DNA of 64,000 nt. Origin: Calditrichota bacterium (GTDB lineage: Bacteria > Electryoneota > RPQS01). The position numbers were made by a program, and so were the translations under genes. The notes beneath the pieces were generated by a model, which made no database searches, was not told the DNA's origin, and saw only the letters and a program-made list of their open reading frames with translations. Below, one piece after another: positions 17,312 through 24,654 of this stretch (position 1 is its first letter; each line of letters starts with the position of its first letter). The stretch covers positions 248,001-312,000 of the forward strand of contig JACJVZ010000001.1 of the NCBI GenBank assembly GCA_020637445.1. The letters are read 5' to 3'.

Positions 17312-18643
17312 ATGACCAAGCTCAAATTCCTTTACCTCGCAGTCCTGCTGCCCACTCTGGCTCTGGCTCAGGACTCCCTCACAATCCGCGACGCCATGCG
17401 TGAAGCCTCTGAGCATCACCCACAGGTTCAAGCGGCCACCGCCCGTGCCAAAGCCGCGCGTGCGCAATCCAGACAAGCAATTGGCTACAGACTTCCCTCT
17501 GTAGATGTCTCCGAGTCGTTCATTCGCACGACCAATCCGGCTGAGTCGTTTGCCTTTCAGATGAATCAGGAAAGATTCAGCATGACGGAGTTCGGCAATC
17601 CGGCCAACGACCCCAATAACCCGGATCCGCTGAACACCTATATGACACGCGCGGAAGCGACTTTGCCGATCTTTACGGGTGGAATGCTCCATGGTCGGAC
17701 TTTACAAGCCCGACGAATGGCGCGCGCCGCAGGATTGGAAGAAGATCATACGCGCGAGAGCGTCGCCATGGATGCCGCGACCGCATGGTTGAACCTGAGC
17801 AAGGCCCGCGAGTACCAGTCATTGATGACAAAATCGCTCGCTACCGCCGAAACTCATATGCAGCGCGCGCGCGACTATTTCGATCAAGGGATGCTCGCGC
17901 CTTCGGACATTTTGCGCGCCGAAGTCTTTGTAGCCGAGATCAAAGAGTATAAGACTCGCGCCGACGAACAAGCGCAGCTCGCACAAGCCGCCTTGAATTT
18001 CCAAAGAGGAAGATCGCAGGACGAAGAAGTCGTACTCTCCGAACTGGTTTTCGAAGAGCCAATGTCCATAGAGAAAGTGGAGGCGCAATCCGCCGCCTTG
18101 GAGAATCGCCCGGACCTGCAAGCCGCCCACGAAAAACTCAACGCGGGCAAAGCTGAAGTGACCGTCGCGCGTTCATCGTTCCTCCCGCAAATCGGGATCG
18201 TCGGTCGCTACGATTGGTATGATGACGAATTGCTCGGCGACAACGGAAAGTCGTGGGCCATCATGGGTCAGGCCAAAATCAACCTCTTCCACGGCGGAGC
18301 CGATGTGCACGCCGTGCAAAAAGCATCCTTGGAAGCCCGCGCGGGCGAGCAGGACGTGCACCGCTTCGAAGAAGGCGTCAAACTGCAAGTCCGGCAAGCT
18401 GTTTCAGATATGGAATCGGCCAAGCTGCGCCACGAAGCCGCCAACGCCGCGCTCGCCTCGGGCCAAGAAAACCTCCGCGTTGTTGAAGCGCGTTACGCGC
18501 AGGGCGTCGCTCAGATGACGGACCTGCTCGATGCGCAAACAGCCTTACGCGAATTGGAAGTCCGCGAACTGACCGCGCGCTACGACCGAATGCTCGCGGG
18601 CTATCGCATAAAATTTGTCACCGGCCAATCACTGCTTAATTGA
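17312..18643 (+). CDS. TolC-family outer membrane efflux protein
   Basis: 443 residues with a signal peptide (FLYLAVLLPTLALAQ). The two halves are long coiled-coil helices typical of TolC/OprM channels: SLTIRDAMREASEHHPQVQAA at the start and a second repeat around 255-440 (RPDLQAAHEKLNAGKAEVTVARSSFLPQIG). It forms the outer membrane exit duct for the adaptor and pump encoded next, 6 bp downstream. There is no Shine-Dalgarno before the ATG; the operator palindrome occupies that position, so repressor binding and translation start share the same DNA. The substrate cannot be read from the sequence. Confidence 0.92.
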   Translation: MTKLKFLYLAVLLPTLALAQDSLTIRDAMREASEHHPQVQAATARAKAARAQSRQAIGYRLPSVDVSESFIRTTNPAESFAFQMNQERFSMTEFGNPANDPNNPDPLNTYMTRAEATLPIFTGGMLHGRTLQARRMARAAGLEEDHTRESVAMDAATAWLNLSKAREYQSLMTKSLATAETHMQRARDYFDQGMLAPSDILRAEVFVAEIKEYKTRADEQAQLAQAALNFQRGRSQDEEVVLSELVFEEPMSIEKVEAQSAALENRPDLQAAHEKLNAGKAEVTVARSSFLPQIGIVGRYDWYDDELLGDNGKSWAIMGQAKINLFHGGADVHAVQKASLEARAGEQDVHRFEEGVKLQVRQAVSDMESAKLRHEAANAALASGQENLRVVEARYAQGVAQMTDLLDAQTALRELEVRELTARYDRMLAGYRIKFVTGQSLLN

Positions 18644-18649
18644 TACACT

Positions 18650-19720
18650 ATGAAAACTCGCATCACTCTTCTGCTCTCAATTGTTTTTGCCGCGGCCTGG
18701 GCCGGTTGCTCGCACGAAGCGAAACTCGCTCAACCCGAAAACACCACGCTTCGCGCGCGTACGGCTCCCGTTTCCGTCCGTGAAGTTCCTCGCCTGATTT
18801 CAGTCGAAGGCACGATTCACGCTCTCGATGACGCCGTTCTCTCCAGCCGCGCGATGGGTCCCGTCGTGCGCGAACGCGCGAAGATCGGCGACCGTGTCAA
18901 GAAAGGGGACGTGCTCTTGGAAATCGACGAGCGCATGAATAACGGCATGTTGTCGCAGGCCAAAGGCGCGCTCGCCCAAGCGCAAGCCGCCGAAGCTCTC
19001 GCCTCGACCAATCTTAAGAGATTCGAAGCCCTGTTTGAGCAGCAAGCCTGTTCGCAACTCGAACTCGACATTGCTCGCATGCAGCACGAAACCGCCGCCG
19101 GAGCCGTCAAGCAAGCGCAAGGCGCGGTCGATGCCGCCGGAGCGGTGGCTAATGAGAGTTCCATTCGCGCACCCTTTGACGGCGTAGTCGTGGAGAAATT
19201 CGTCAACGTCGGAGATTTGGTTGCGCCGGGCCGTCCTCTGATTCGCGTACAAACGCAAACCGGACGTGAACTTCAATTCAATGTCCGTGCCGCGGACGGA
19301 ACGCAATTGAAGCAAGGTACGCCGATCACAGCCAAACTTGACGATGAAAATCAAACCGTCGAAGCAACCATCACGGAAATTGCTCCCTCAGCAGATCCGA
19401 TGACGCACACTATCGCCGTTAAAGCCGAAATCACCAGCGACGACTCGCTCGCCGCAGGCTACACGGCCACCGCCGAGATTCCCGGTCAGATGATCCGCGC
19501 GACCCTGATCCCCAAGTCCGCGGTCTTTGCGACCGGAGGTTTGCATCTCGTTTCAATCGTCGATGAAAACGGCAGCGCGCACACTCGCGCCGTCACGGTC
19601 GGTCGTGAACGCGGCGAAGAAATTGAAATTTTGTCAGGTCTGTCCTCCGGCGAAACCGTCGTGCTCGATAGGTCGGCTCTGATTGCCGAGGGAACGAAAA
19701 TTGAAAGGTCGAACGGATGA
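18650..19720 (+). CDS. RND efflux periplasmic adaptor (membrane fusion lipoprotein)
   Basis: 356 residues. The N-terminus ends in a lipobox (AAAWAGC, Cys20), so the protein is anchored as a lipoprotein. Then come the biotinyl-lipoyl half-motif (VVRERAKIGDRVKKGDVLLEI, one residue over the limit here: read as RERAKIGDRVKKGDVLLEI), a helical hairpin (about 95-155), the return half-motif (IRAPFDGVVVEKFVNVGDLV), a beta-barrel and a membrane-proximal domain. It links the pump to the TolC duct. The last four bases overlap the start of the pump gene (ATGA), showing tight translational coupling. Confidence 0.92.
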   Translation: MKTRITLLLSIVFAAAWAGCSHEAKLAQPENTTLRARTAPVSVREVPRLISVEGTIHALDDAVLSSRAMGPVVRERAKIGDRVKKGDVLLEIDERMNNGMLSQAKGALAQAQAAEALASTNLKRFEALFEQQACSQLELDIARMQHETAAGAVKQAQGAVDAAGAVANESSIRAPFDGVVVEKFVNVGDLVAPGRPLIRVQTQTGRELQFNVRAADGTQLKQGTPITAKLDDENQTVEATITEIAPSADPMTHTIAVKAEITSDDSLAAGYTATAEIPGQMIRATLIPKSAVFATGGLHLVSIVDENGSAHTRAVTVGRERGEEIEILSGLSSGETVVLDRSALIAEGTKIERSNG

Positions 19721-22700
19721 CGGATCGCAGCCCGCAAGAAATTCATGACGAGATGGAGGCGATTCGCCGCGAGGCGAAACGCGAGAAGCTCGCTCGTCGA
19801 AAGATTGGCGCGTCTGGCCGTCTCGCGGCGGCCTTTCTCGAATCAAAACTGACTCCGCTGCTCGTCGTCGCTTCGCTTTTGGTCGGTGTGCTTGCCTTGA
19901 TGGTCACACCCCGCGAAGAAGAGCCGCAGATCAAAGTTCCGATGATTGACGTGACCGTCGGGCTTCCCGGCGCCTCCGCGCAGGAAGTCGAACGCCGCGT
20001 CATCAGTCCGCTCGAAAAAGTGCTCTACGAAATCGAAAACGTCGAGTACATCTATTCGACTTCGCAGCCTTCGGGCGGCATGATCATCGTCCGCTTCTAT
20101 GTCGGAACCGATCCCGATCAAGCTGTTACGCGCATTCACGCCAAGCTCGCGGCCAATCAACAACTGTTGCCGCAGGGCGCGACGCAACCTGCCGTCAAAC
20201 CGCGTTCGATTGACGACGTGCCCGCGATTGCCTACACGATCTGGAGCACCACCGCGTCGCCCACGGAACTGCGCAAAGTCGCCGACGAGCTGCGCGCCGA
20301 ATCGATCAGACATCCGCGCGTCGCTCAAGCATGGTTGATCGGCGGACAGCGCCGCGTCGTCAAAGTGACTTTTGACAGGGACAAACTCGCGGCCTATCAC
20401 GCGTCCCTTTTACAAGCCTACGGAGCCATCTCCAGTGCCAACTGGAAACTCCCGGCGGGAATGATGACTTCGGATGACTATACCACCGAAGTGCAAGTCG
20501 GCGGATTCGTCAAGTCGATCGACGACGTGCGCAATTTGGTCATTGCGACTTACAACGGTAAGCCTGTCTATCTCAGTGAAGTTGCAGAAGTCGTCGACGG
20601 TCCCGAAGAGCCTTCGCAATATGTTTGGATGGGCTCGGGTCCCGCAGCTCCGGAAAAAGATATTCCTGTCGCAGGCATCGATGCACCCGGCATCACGCTC
20701 GCGATTGCGAAGAAACCCGGCACCAATGCCGTCGATCTCGTGCGCGAACTCGACGAGCGGTTCGACAAGCTGAAAGGCTCGCTGGTTCCCTCCGACATTG
20801 CGTTGACCAAGACTCGCGACTACGGTTTCACCGCGCAGGAAAAATCCAACGAGCTGATCTTTCACGTCGGACTCGCCACGATCTCCGTGGTCTTGTTGAT
20901 GCTCCTGATGCTTGGTCGCCGCGAAGCAATTGTGGTCCTGGTCGCGGTTCCCGTCACACTGGCTTTGACGTTGGCGGCAAGCTACTTCTTCGGCTACACA
21001 CTTAACCGCGTGACTCTTTTCGCGTTGATCTTCTCAATTGGTATCCTGGTCGATGATGCGATCGTCGTCGTCGAAAATATTCACAGGCACTACCAGCTCA
21101 GATGGACGGATGCCAAACACGCCACCATTTTCGGCACGGATGAAGTCGGCAACCCGACGATTCTTGCGACATTGACGGTAATCGGCGCACTCTTGCCGCT
21201 GGCTTTCGTCTCGGGATTGATGGGACCCTACATGCGTCCGATTCCGGTCAACGCGTCTGCCGCGATGTTCTTCTCGCTCTTGGTTGCCTTCGTCGTCTCT
21301 CCGTGGTTGACCTACCGTCTTTTCGGCGGCAACAAGGCTGTCGATGCCTCGCACCATCACTTCGACGAAACGCAGGAAGAGACCAAACTTCAGAAGATGT
21401 ATGCTAATCTGATGAAACCGCTGCTGGCCAGCCGCAAGAAACAGATTATCACATTTGCGGGCGTCGTCGGAATTTTGTTAATCTCAATGGCGCTCTTCCC
21501 GCTGCGTTGGGTAGTCGTCAAGATGATGCCCTACGACAACAAAAGCGAGCTGCAAGTCGTCATCGACGCTCCCGAAGACTATTCGCTCGAACGCACCAAC
21601 GCTGCCGCCCGCGAAATTGCCCGTCACTTCACTACGATGCCTGAAGTGTCCGACTATCAAGTTTACGTCGGAACGTCGGCGCCTTTCAACTTCAACGGGC
21701 TCGTGCGCTACTACTTCATGCGCTCCGGCGGCAACGTCGCGGACATTCAAGTCAATCTCGTCGACAAGCATCTCCGCAGTCAGAAGAGCCACGACTTCGC
21801 CAAAGCCGTCCGCAACGAACTGCTTCCGATTGCCCACAAGCACGGCGTGAACTTAAAAGTCACGGAAGTCCCGCCCGGACCTCCGGTGCTCTCGACGATG
21901 GTGGCCGAAGTCTACGGACCGGATCGTGAAGGCCGCAGACGCGTCGCCGAGCAAGTCAAGGAAGTCTTCTTGACCACTGAAGGAATCGTCGACGTCGATT
22001 GGATGGTTGAAGACCCGGCTCCGCTCACGGAGTACGTGGTCAATCAAGAAAAAGCGGCTGCCGTGGGAATTACTCCCGAGCACATCACTCGCACGCTCCG
22101 CGTCGCGCTTAACGGAGCCGAAGCCGGACTTCTGCACGTCGAGCAGGACAGAAGCGAAGTGCCGCTGCTTCTCCAAGTCGAACGCACGCAACGTTCTCGC
22201 AACGAAGAGTTGCAGAGCATCAAGCTGCATGGATCGCAAGGTCAGCTCGTGCCTTTAGGTGAGCTGATCAATCCGGTCGAGAGAAAACGCGAAGCCTATA
22301 TCTATCACAAAAACCTCCAACCAGTCACGTACGTCGTAGGTGAAGTCGCGGGTTCGGAAGAATCTCCGGTTTACGGAATTCTCAACATGAACGAGCGGCT
22401 CAAAGACGTCGTAACTCCGAGTGGAGTGGAACTCGCCGTGATGTCGACACACATGCCCGAGAACAGTCAGGAATACGGAGTGAAGTGGGACGGCGAGTGG
22501 CACATCACTTACGAAGTGTTCCGCGACATGGGCGCAGCCTTCGGAGTTGTAGTGCTGCTGATCTACGTGCTCGTCGTCGGTTGGTTCGGTTCATTCATAA
22601 CGCCGTTGATCATAATGGCTCCGATTCCGTTGACCCTGATCGGAATTTTGCCGGGCCATGCGATCCTCGGCACATTTTTCACTGCGACGTCGATGATTGG

Positions 22701-23028
22701 ATTCATTGCGCTCTCGGGAATTGTAGTTAGAAATTCAATTCTGCTGGTGGACTTCATCAATCAGGAGATTCGCGCGGGCGAACCGCTCGAAGAGGCCGTG
22801 ATGAAAGCCGGGGCTGTTCGTTTCCGTCCGATTACTCTGACGGCGTTGGCCTTGGTCGTGGGCGCAGGTGTTATTTATCTTGATCCCATTTTCCAAGGGC
22901 TTGCGGTTTCGTTGATTTTCGGAGTGATCGCGTCGACGGCGCTAACTCTGATCATCATCCCCTTGCTCTACTACATCTACTTGAAATTTGCTGGCACGCA
23001 GGATCTCATGGATCCCGAAGAGCAATAG
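19717..23028 (+). CDS. RND efflux pump, inner membrane permease
   Basis: 1103 residues, the usual RND size, with an unusual charged N-terminal extension of about 40 residues (HDEMEAIRREAKREKLARRK) before TM1. The pore and docking domains alternate with two groups of six TM helices. The TM4 proton-relay motif is FSIGILVDDAIVVVEN, with the paired Asp of the AcrB/HAE class rather than the single-acid pattern of CzcA-type metal pumps. The repeat-2 signature LSGIVVRNSILLVDFIN is present. The gene overlaps the adaptor by 4 bp and has AAAGG upstream. The accessory genes that follow (DUF2892, PII-like, ArsR) suggest export of a toxic metal(loid) or thiol-reactive compound, but the pump class itself does not decide it. 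Confidence 0.92.
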   Translation: MTDRSPQEIHDEMEAIRREAKREKLARRKIGASGRLAAAFLESKLTPLLVVASLLVGVLALMVTPREEEPQIKVPMIDVTVGLPGASAQEVERRVISPLEKVLYEIENVEYIYSTSQPSGGMIIVRFYVGTDPDQAVTRIHAKLAANQQLLPQGATQPAVKPRSIDDVPAIAYTIWSTTASPTELRKVADELRAESIRHPRVAQAWLIGGQRRVVKVTFDRDKLAAYHASLLQAYGAISSANWKLPAGMMTSDDYTTEVQVGGFVKSIDDVRNLVIATYNGKPVYLSEVAEVVDGPEEPSQYVWMGSGPAAPEKDIPVAGIDAPGITLAIAKKPGTNAVDLVRELDERFDKLKGSLVPSDIALTKTRDYGFTAQEKSNELIFHVGLATISVVLLMLLMLGRREAIVVLVAVPVTLALTLAASYFFGYTLNRVTLFALIFSIGILVDDAIVVVENIHRHYQLRWTDAKHATIFGTDEVGNPTILATLTVIGALLPLAFVSGLMGPYMRPIPVNASAAMFFSLLVAFVVSPWLTYRLFGGNKAVDASHHHFDETQEETKLQKMYANLMKPLLASRKKQIITFAGVVGILLISMALFPLRWVVVKMMPYDNKSELQVVIDAPEDYSLERTNAAAREIARHFTTMPEVSDYQVYVGTSAPFNFNGLVRYYFMRSGGNVADIQVNLVDKHLRSQKSHDFAKAVRNELLPIAHKHGVNLKVTEVPPGPPVLSTMVAEVYGPDREGRRRVAEQVKEVFLTTEGIVDVDWMVEDPAPLTEYVVNQEKAAAVGITPEHITRTLRVALNGAEAGLLHVEQDRSEVPLLLQVERTQRSRNEELQSIKLHGSQGQLVPLGELINPVERKREAYIYHKNLQPVTYVVGEVAGSEESPVYGILNMNERLKDVVTPSGVELAVMSTHMPENSQEYGVKWDGEWHITYEVFRDMGAAFGVVVLLIYVLVVGWFGSFITPLIIMAPIPLTLIGILPGHAILGTFFTATSMIGFIALSGIVVRNSILLVDFINQEIRAGEPLEEAVMKAGAVRFRPITLTALALVVGAGVIYLDPIFQGLAVSLIFGVIASTALTLIIIPLLYYIYLKFAGTQDLMDPEEQ

Positions 23029-23051
23029 TCCAAAAGAAAGGTATAACATAC

Positions 23052-23240
23052 ATGCGTGTAGAAGAAGCCGTTAGAGCGTTGGCGGGTGTGATGATCCTGC
23101 TCAGCGTTGCCCTCGCCCACTGGGTTAGCCCGTGGTGGTTGTTACTCACTGCATTCGTCGGATTGAATCTGCTGCAGTCTGCCTTCACCAGAGCCTGTCC
23201 CGCGATGACCATCTTTCGCAAGCTGGGTCTGAAGCCCTAA
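23052..23240 (+). CDS. DUF2892 small inner membrane protein
   Basis: 62 residues with two membrane segments (AGVMILLSVALAHWV and WLLLTAFVGLNLLQSA) and the family signature AFTRACPAMTIFRKLG. DUF2892 also forms the membrane anchor of YgaP-type rhodaneses and often lies next to sulfur- or metal-stress genes. Here it lies between the pump and a PII-like protein, in the same operon. Its conserved Cys (RACP) faces the membrane boundary. The function is not established. Confidence 0.85.
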   Translation: MRVEEAVRALAGVMILLSVALAHWVSPWWLLLTAFVGLNLLQSAFTRACPAMTIFRKLGLKP

Positions 23241-23250
23241 GGAGTCCACA

Positions 23251-23535
23251 ATGGAAATGCTTGTTGTATTTGCCAAAGCCGAATTGCGTGAAGAAATCGA
23301 ACTCTTGTTGACCAAACATGGAGTCCACGGGTTTACGGAAATCTCCGATGCGCATGGCTACGGCACCACGGGAATTCGCATGGGCAGTGCCGTACATCCC
23401 AAAACCTCCGTCGTCGTGATGATGGTCGTCGAAAATGAAATGCGCAAAGAGATTGTGGATCTCTTAAAAGAGTATCAAAAAGATTGTAACTGCCACGTCT
23501 CCTGTGTCTATTGGCCGGTGGAATCAACTCTCTAA
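23251..23535 (+). CDS. PII-like small ferredoxin-fold protein with Cys-His cluster
   Basis: 94 residues with a PII/CutA-like beta-alpha-beta pattern: MEMLVVFAKAELREEIELLL, a TTGIRMGS loop, then VVVMMVVENEMRKEIVDLL. The C-terminal part has C-N-C-H-V-S-C (three Cys and a His within seven residues), a plausible metal site that classical GlnB lacks. The uridylylated Tyr and ATP-binding T-loop residues of GlnB are not evident. AAGGAG lies before the start, 10 bp after the DUF2892 gene. It may sense the exported substrate and modulate the pump; this is inferred from position. Confidence 0.72.
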   Translation: MEMLVVFAKAELREEIELLLTKHGVHGFTEISDAHGYGTTGIRMGSAVHPKTSVVVMMVVENEMRKEIVDLLKEYQKDCNCHVSCVYWPVESTL

Positions 23536-23546
23536 TCAAGACTACT

Positions 23547-23876
23547 ATGGCTGCAAAAAAGAAAGCCGAATTTCCGGCGTCTGAAACTGTTCACCATATC
23601 GCCGCGATGCTCAAGGCGATGGGCGATCCGGTTCGTCTGAACATTCTCTATCACCTCCGTCAGCGCGAATACACAGTCACGGAATTGGTAAATGATATTG
23701 GATGCAGTCAAGCAAATGTCTCAAAACACTTGGCAATCTTGCGTGCTACGGGTTTAGTGGAGTCCCGAACCGAAAAGCAGAATCGTTTCTACCACGTGAC
23801 CGACCCTGTTGTAAACTCAGTCTGCGACACCGTCTGTTCGTCCATTGAAAGGCGTTTCAAGAGTACGTCGGAATAA
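23547..23876 (+). CDS. ArsR/SmtB-family transcriptional repressor
   Basis: 109 residues from the ATG at 23547; the open frame upstream starts only with a TTG inside the previous gene. A winged HTH occupies about 12-85: LKAMGDPVRLNILYHLRQRE, then the recognition helix GCSQANVSKHLAILRATGLV and wing ESRTEKQNRFYHV. Cys residues at 53 (GCSQ) and in the C-terminal helix (VCDTVCSS) could bind a metal(loid) or react with thiol oxidants. As the last gene of the efflux operon it probably represses it through the palindrome at 17292-17305 and is relieved by the pump's substrate. Confidence 0.88.
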   Translation: MAAKKKAEFPASETVHHIAAMLKAMGDPVRLNILYHLRQREYTVTELVNDIGCSQANVSKHLAILRATGLVESRTEKQNRFYHVTDPVVNSVCDTVCSSIERRFKSTSE

Positions 23877-23911
23877 TAGTCTCAAAGCAACTCTTCAGCT
23901 CTCCTCTGCTT

Positions 23912-23945
23912 GCGCCCCCGGTTCATTGAACAGGGGGCGCTTCAT
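23912..23945 (+). terminator. terminator hairpin of the efflux operon
   Basis: GCGCCCCC (23912-23919) pairs with GGGGGCGC (23933-23940), and the inner GTTCA/TGAAC extends the stem around a one-base loop. TTCATCTT follows, a weak T-tract. It begins 36 bp past the ArsR stop. Confidence 0.75.
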
Positions 23946-24033
23946 CTTGGACTCTCCAATTCAGGTGCTGGACAGGAAGTCCATAATATCTTAGCCCTTA
24001 GGTTCTGAAGGACTCTTGTTCAACAGATGAGAT

Positions 24034-24060
24034 TTGACAATCTTATGCGGATATTATGTA
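24034..24060 (+). promoter_or_regulatory. possible promoter of HTH/AT-hook copy B
   Basis: A perfect TTGACA (24034-24039) is followed after 15 bp by TATGTA (24055-24060). The spacing is short. It lies upstream of the GTG start at 24096 but downstream of the in-frame ATG at 24027, which favours the GTG start. Confidence 0.35.
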
Positions 24061-24095
24061 CATACAAGTGTCGAGAATCGAGGGGAGCATCCAAC

Positions 24096-24317
24096 GTGCC
24101 AGACGGACGTCTTTTGAGGATTGATGAAGCTGCGGAGTACCTTGGAATATCCAAAACAACCGTCCGCCGCTGGACAAAGGTCGGTTGTCTTTTGTGTGTT
24201 AGAATTAACGAACGCGGGGACCGCCGGTTTCACGCATCGGCCCTCGAGAATGTGATTCCGCCTAAGCGACCGGGGCGGCCCAAAAAATTGGCATTGGGAG
24301 ATCACGCGTCCGCTTAA
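24096..24317 (+). CDS. MerR/excisionase-type HTH protein with AT-hook-like tail (copy B)
   Basis: 73 residues from a GTG with a clean AGGGGAG eight bases before it. The HTH is LLRIDEAAEYLGISKTTVRR, followed by CVRINERGDRRF and a C-terminal PPKRPGRPKK, an AT-hook-like G-R-P core. It matches copy A at 4431-4673 across the domain and tail. Phage excisionases and BldC-like regulators use the same HTH fold, but no integrase or phage gene is nearby, so a chromosomal regulator or architectural protein is more likely. It lies alone and is followed directly by the structured RNA candidate at 24331-24438. Confidence 0.78.
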   Translation: MPDGRLLRIDEAAEYLGISKTTVRRWTKVGCLLCVRINERGDRRFHASALENVIPPKRPGRPKKLALGDHASA

Positions 24318-24330
24318 CAATAGTTTCAAA

Positions 24331-24438
24331 TCCCGGCGGGCAAGCTACGGTTCGTGTCCAACATAGCCTAAGCGCGCCACGAATCGAGCGCAGCGCGCGG
24401 TCGTTTCCTCACCTCGGCCGCGTGTTGCCCCACCGGGA
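24331..24438 (+). ncRNA. candidate structured RNA, closed three-way fold of about 108 nt
   Basis: A 12-bp closing helix pairs TCCCGG and GGGCAA (24331-24336, 24338-24343) with TTGCCC and CCGGGA (24425-24430, 24433-24438). Inside are two hairpins: CGGTTCGTG (24348-24356) with CACGAATCG (24378-24386, one G-T pair), and CGCGGTCG (24396-24403) with CGGCCGCG (24415-24422, one G-T pair). The segment is clearly more GC-rich than the DNA around it, begins 13 bp after a stop codon, and is followed 35 bp on by a strong terminator. It does not match 5S rRNA, tmRNA, SRP RNA, RNase P or tRNA signatures that I know. Strand is inferred from the terminator. Confidence 0.5.
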
Positions 24439-24473
24439 ATACTAACGAACTCCTCACACGACAGTCTGCGTTT

Positions 24474-24510
24474 GGCCCTCAAAATTTTGTTTGAGGGCCT
24501 TTTCTGTTTC
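24474..24510 (+). terminator. strong rho-independent terminator
   Basis: GGCCCTCAAA-ATTTTG-TTTGAGGGCC is a perfect 10-bp stem followed by TTTTCTGTTTC. It lies 156 bp past the HTH/AT-hook stop and 35 bp past the structured RNA candidate, so it probably ends that RNA. Confidence 0.85.
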
Positions 24511-24654
24511 TGAAAACAAGTGTATTCATCAGTTTAGACGGTTTGTGGTCACTCTGGCTGTCAATCGGGTCACTTTAGGTGCGCAATTGTTTTTTCAGAT
24601 ATTTATTTGAAGATTAGAAAACTTGTATTTTCTGCTTTCGACTTGCTATTACCC

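Larger units (their letters stand above)
24318..24654. other. intergenic region holding a structured RNA candidate and terminator
   Basis: No protein gene is seen. It contains the three-helix RNA-like fold at 24331-24438 and the strong plus-strand terminator at 24474-24510. From about 24511 to 24654 it is AT-rich and should carry the promoter of the glutamine synthetase-like gene, but I cannot pick a convincing one. Confidence 0.6.

Noticed and set aside
24096..24317. HTH/AT-hook gene as a phage excisionase in a prophage or integrative element
   Set aside because: No integrase, attachment repeats or phage genes lie in the window, and the second copy is likewise isolated.
24331..24438. Reading the structured segment as 5S rRNA or a tRNA
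   Set aside because: Size and closing helix resemble 5S rRNA, and GGTTCGTGTCC faintly resembles a T-arm. The conserved CCGAACTC box of 5S and the anticodon and acceptor arms of a tRNA are missing.
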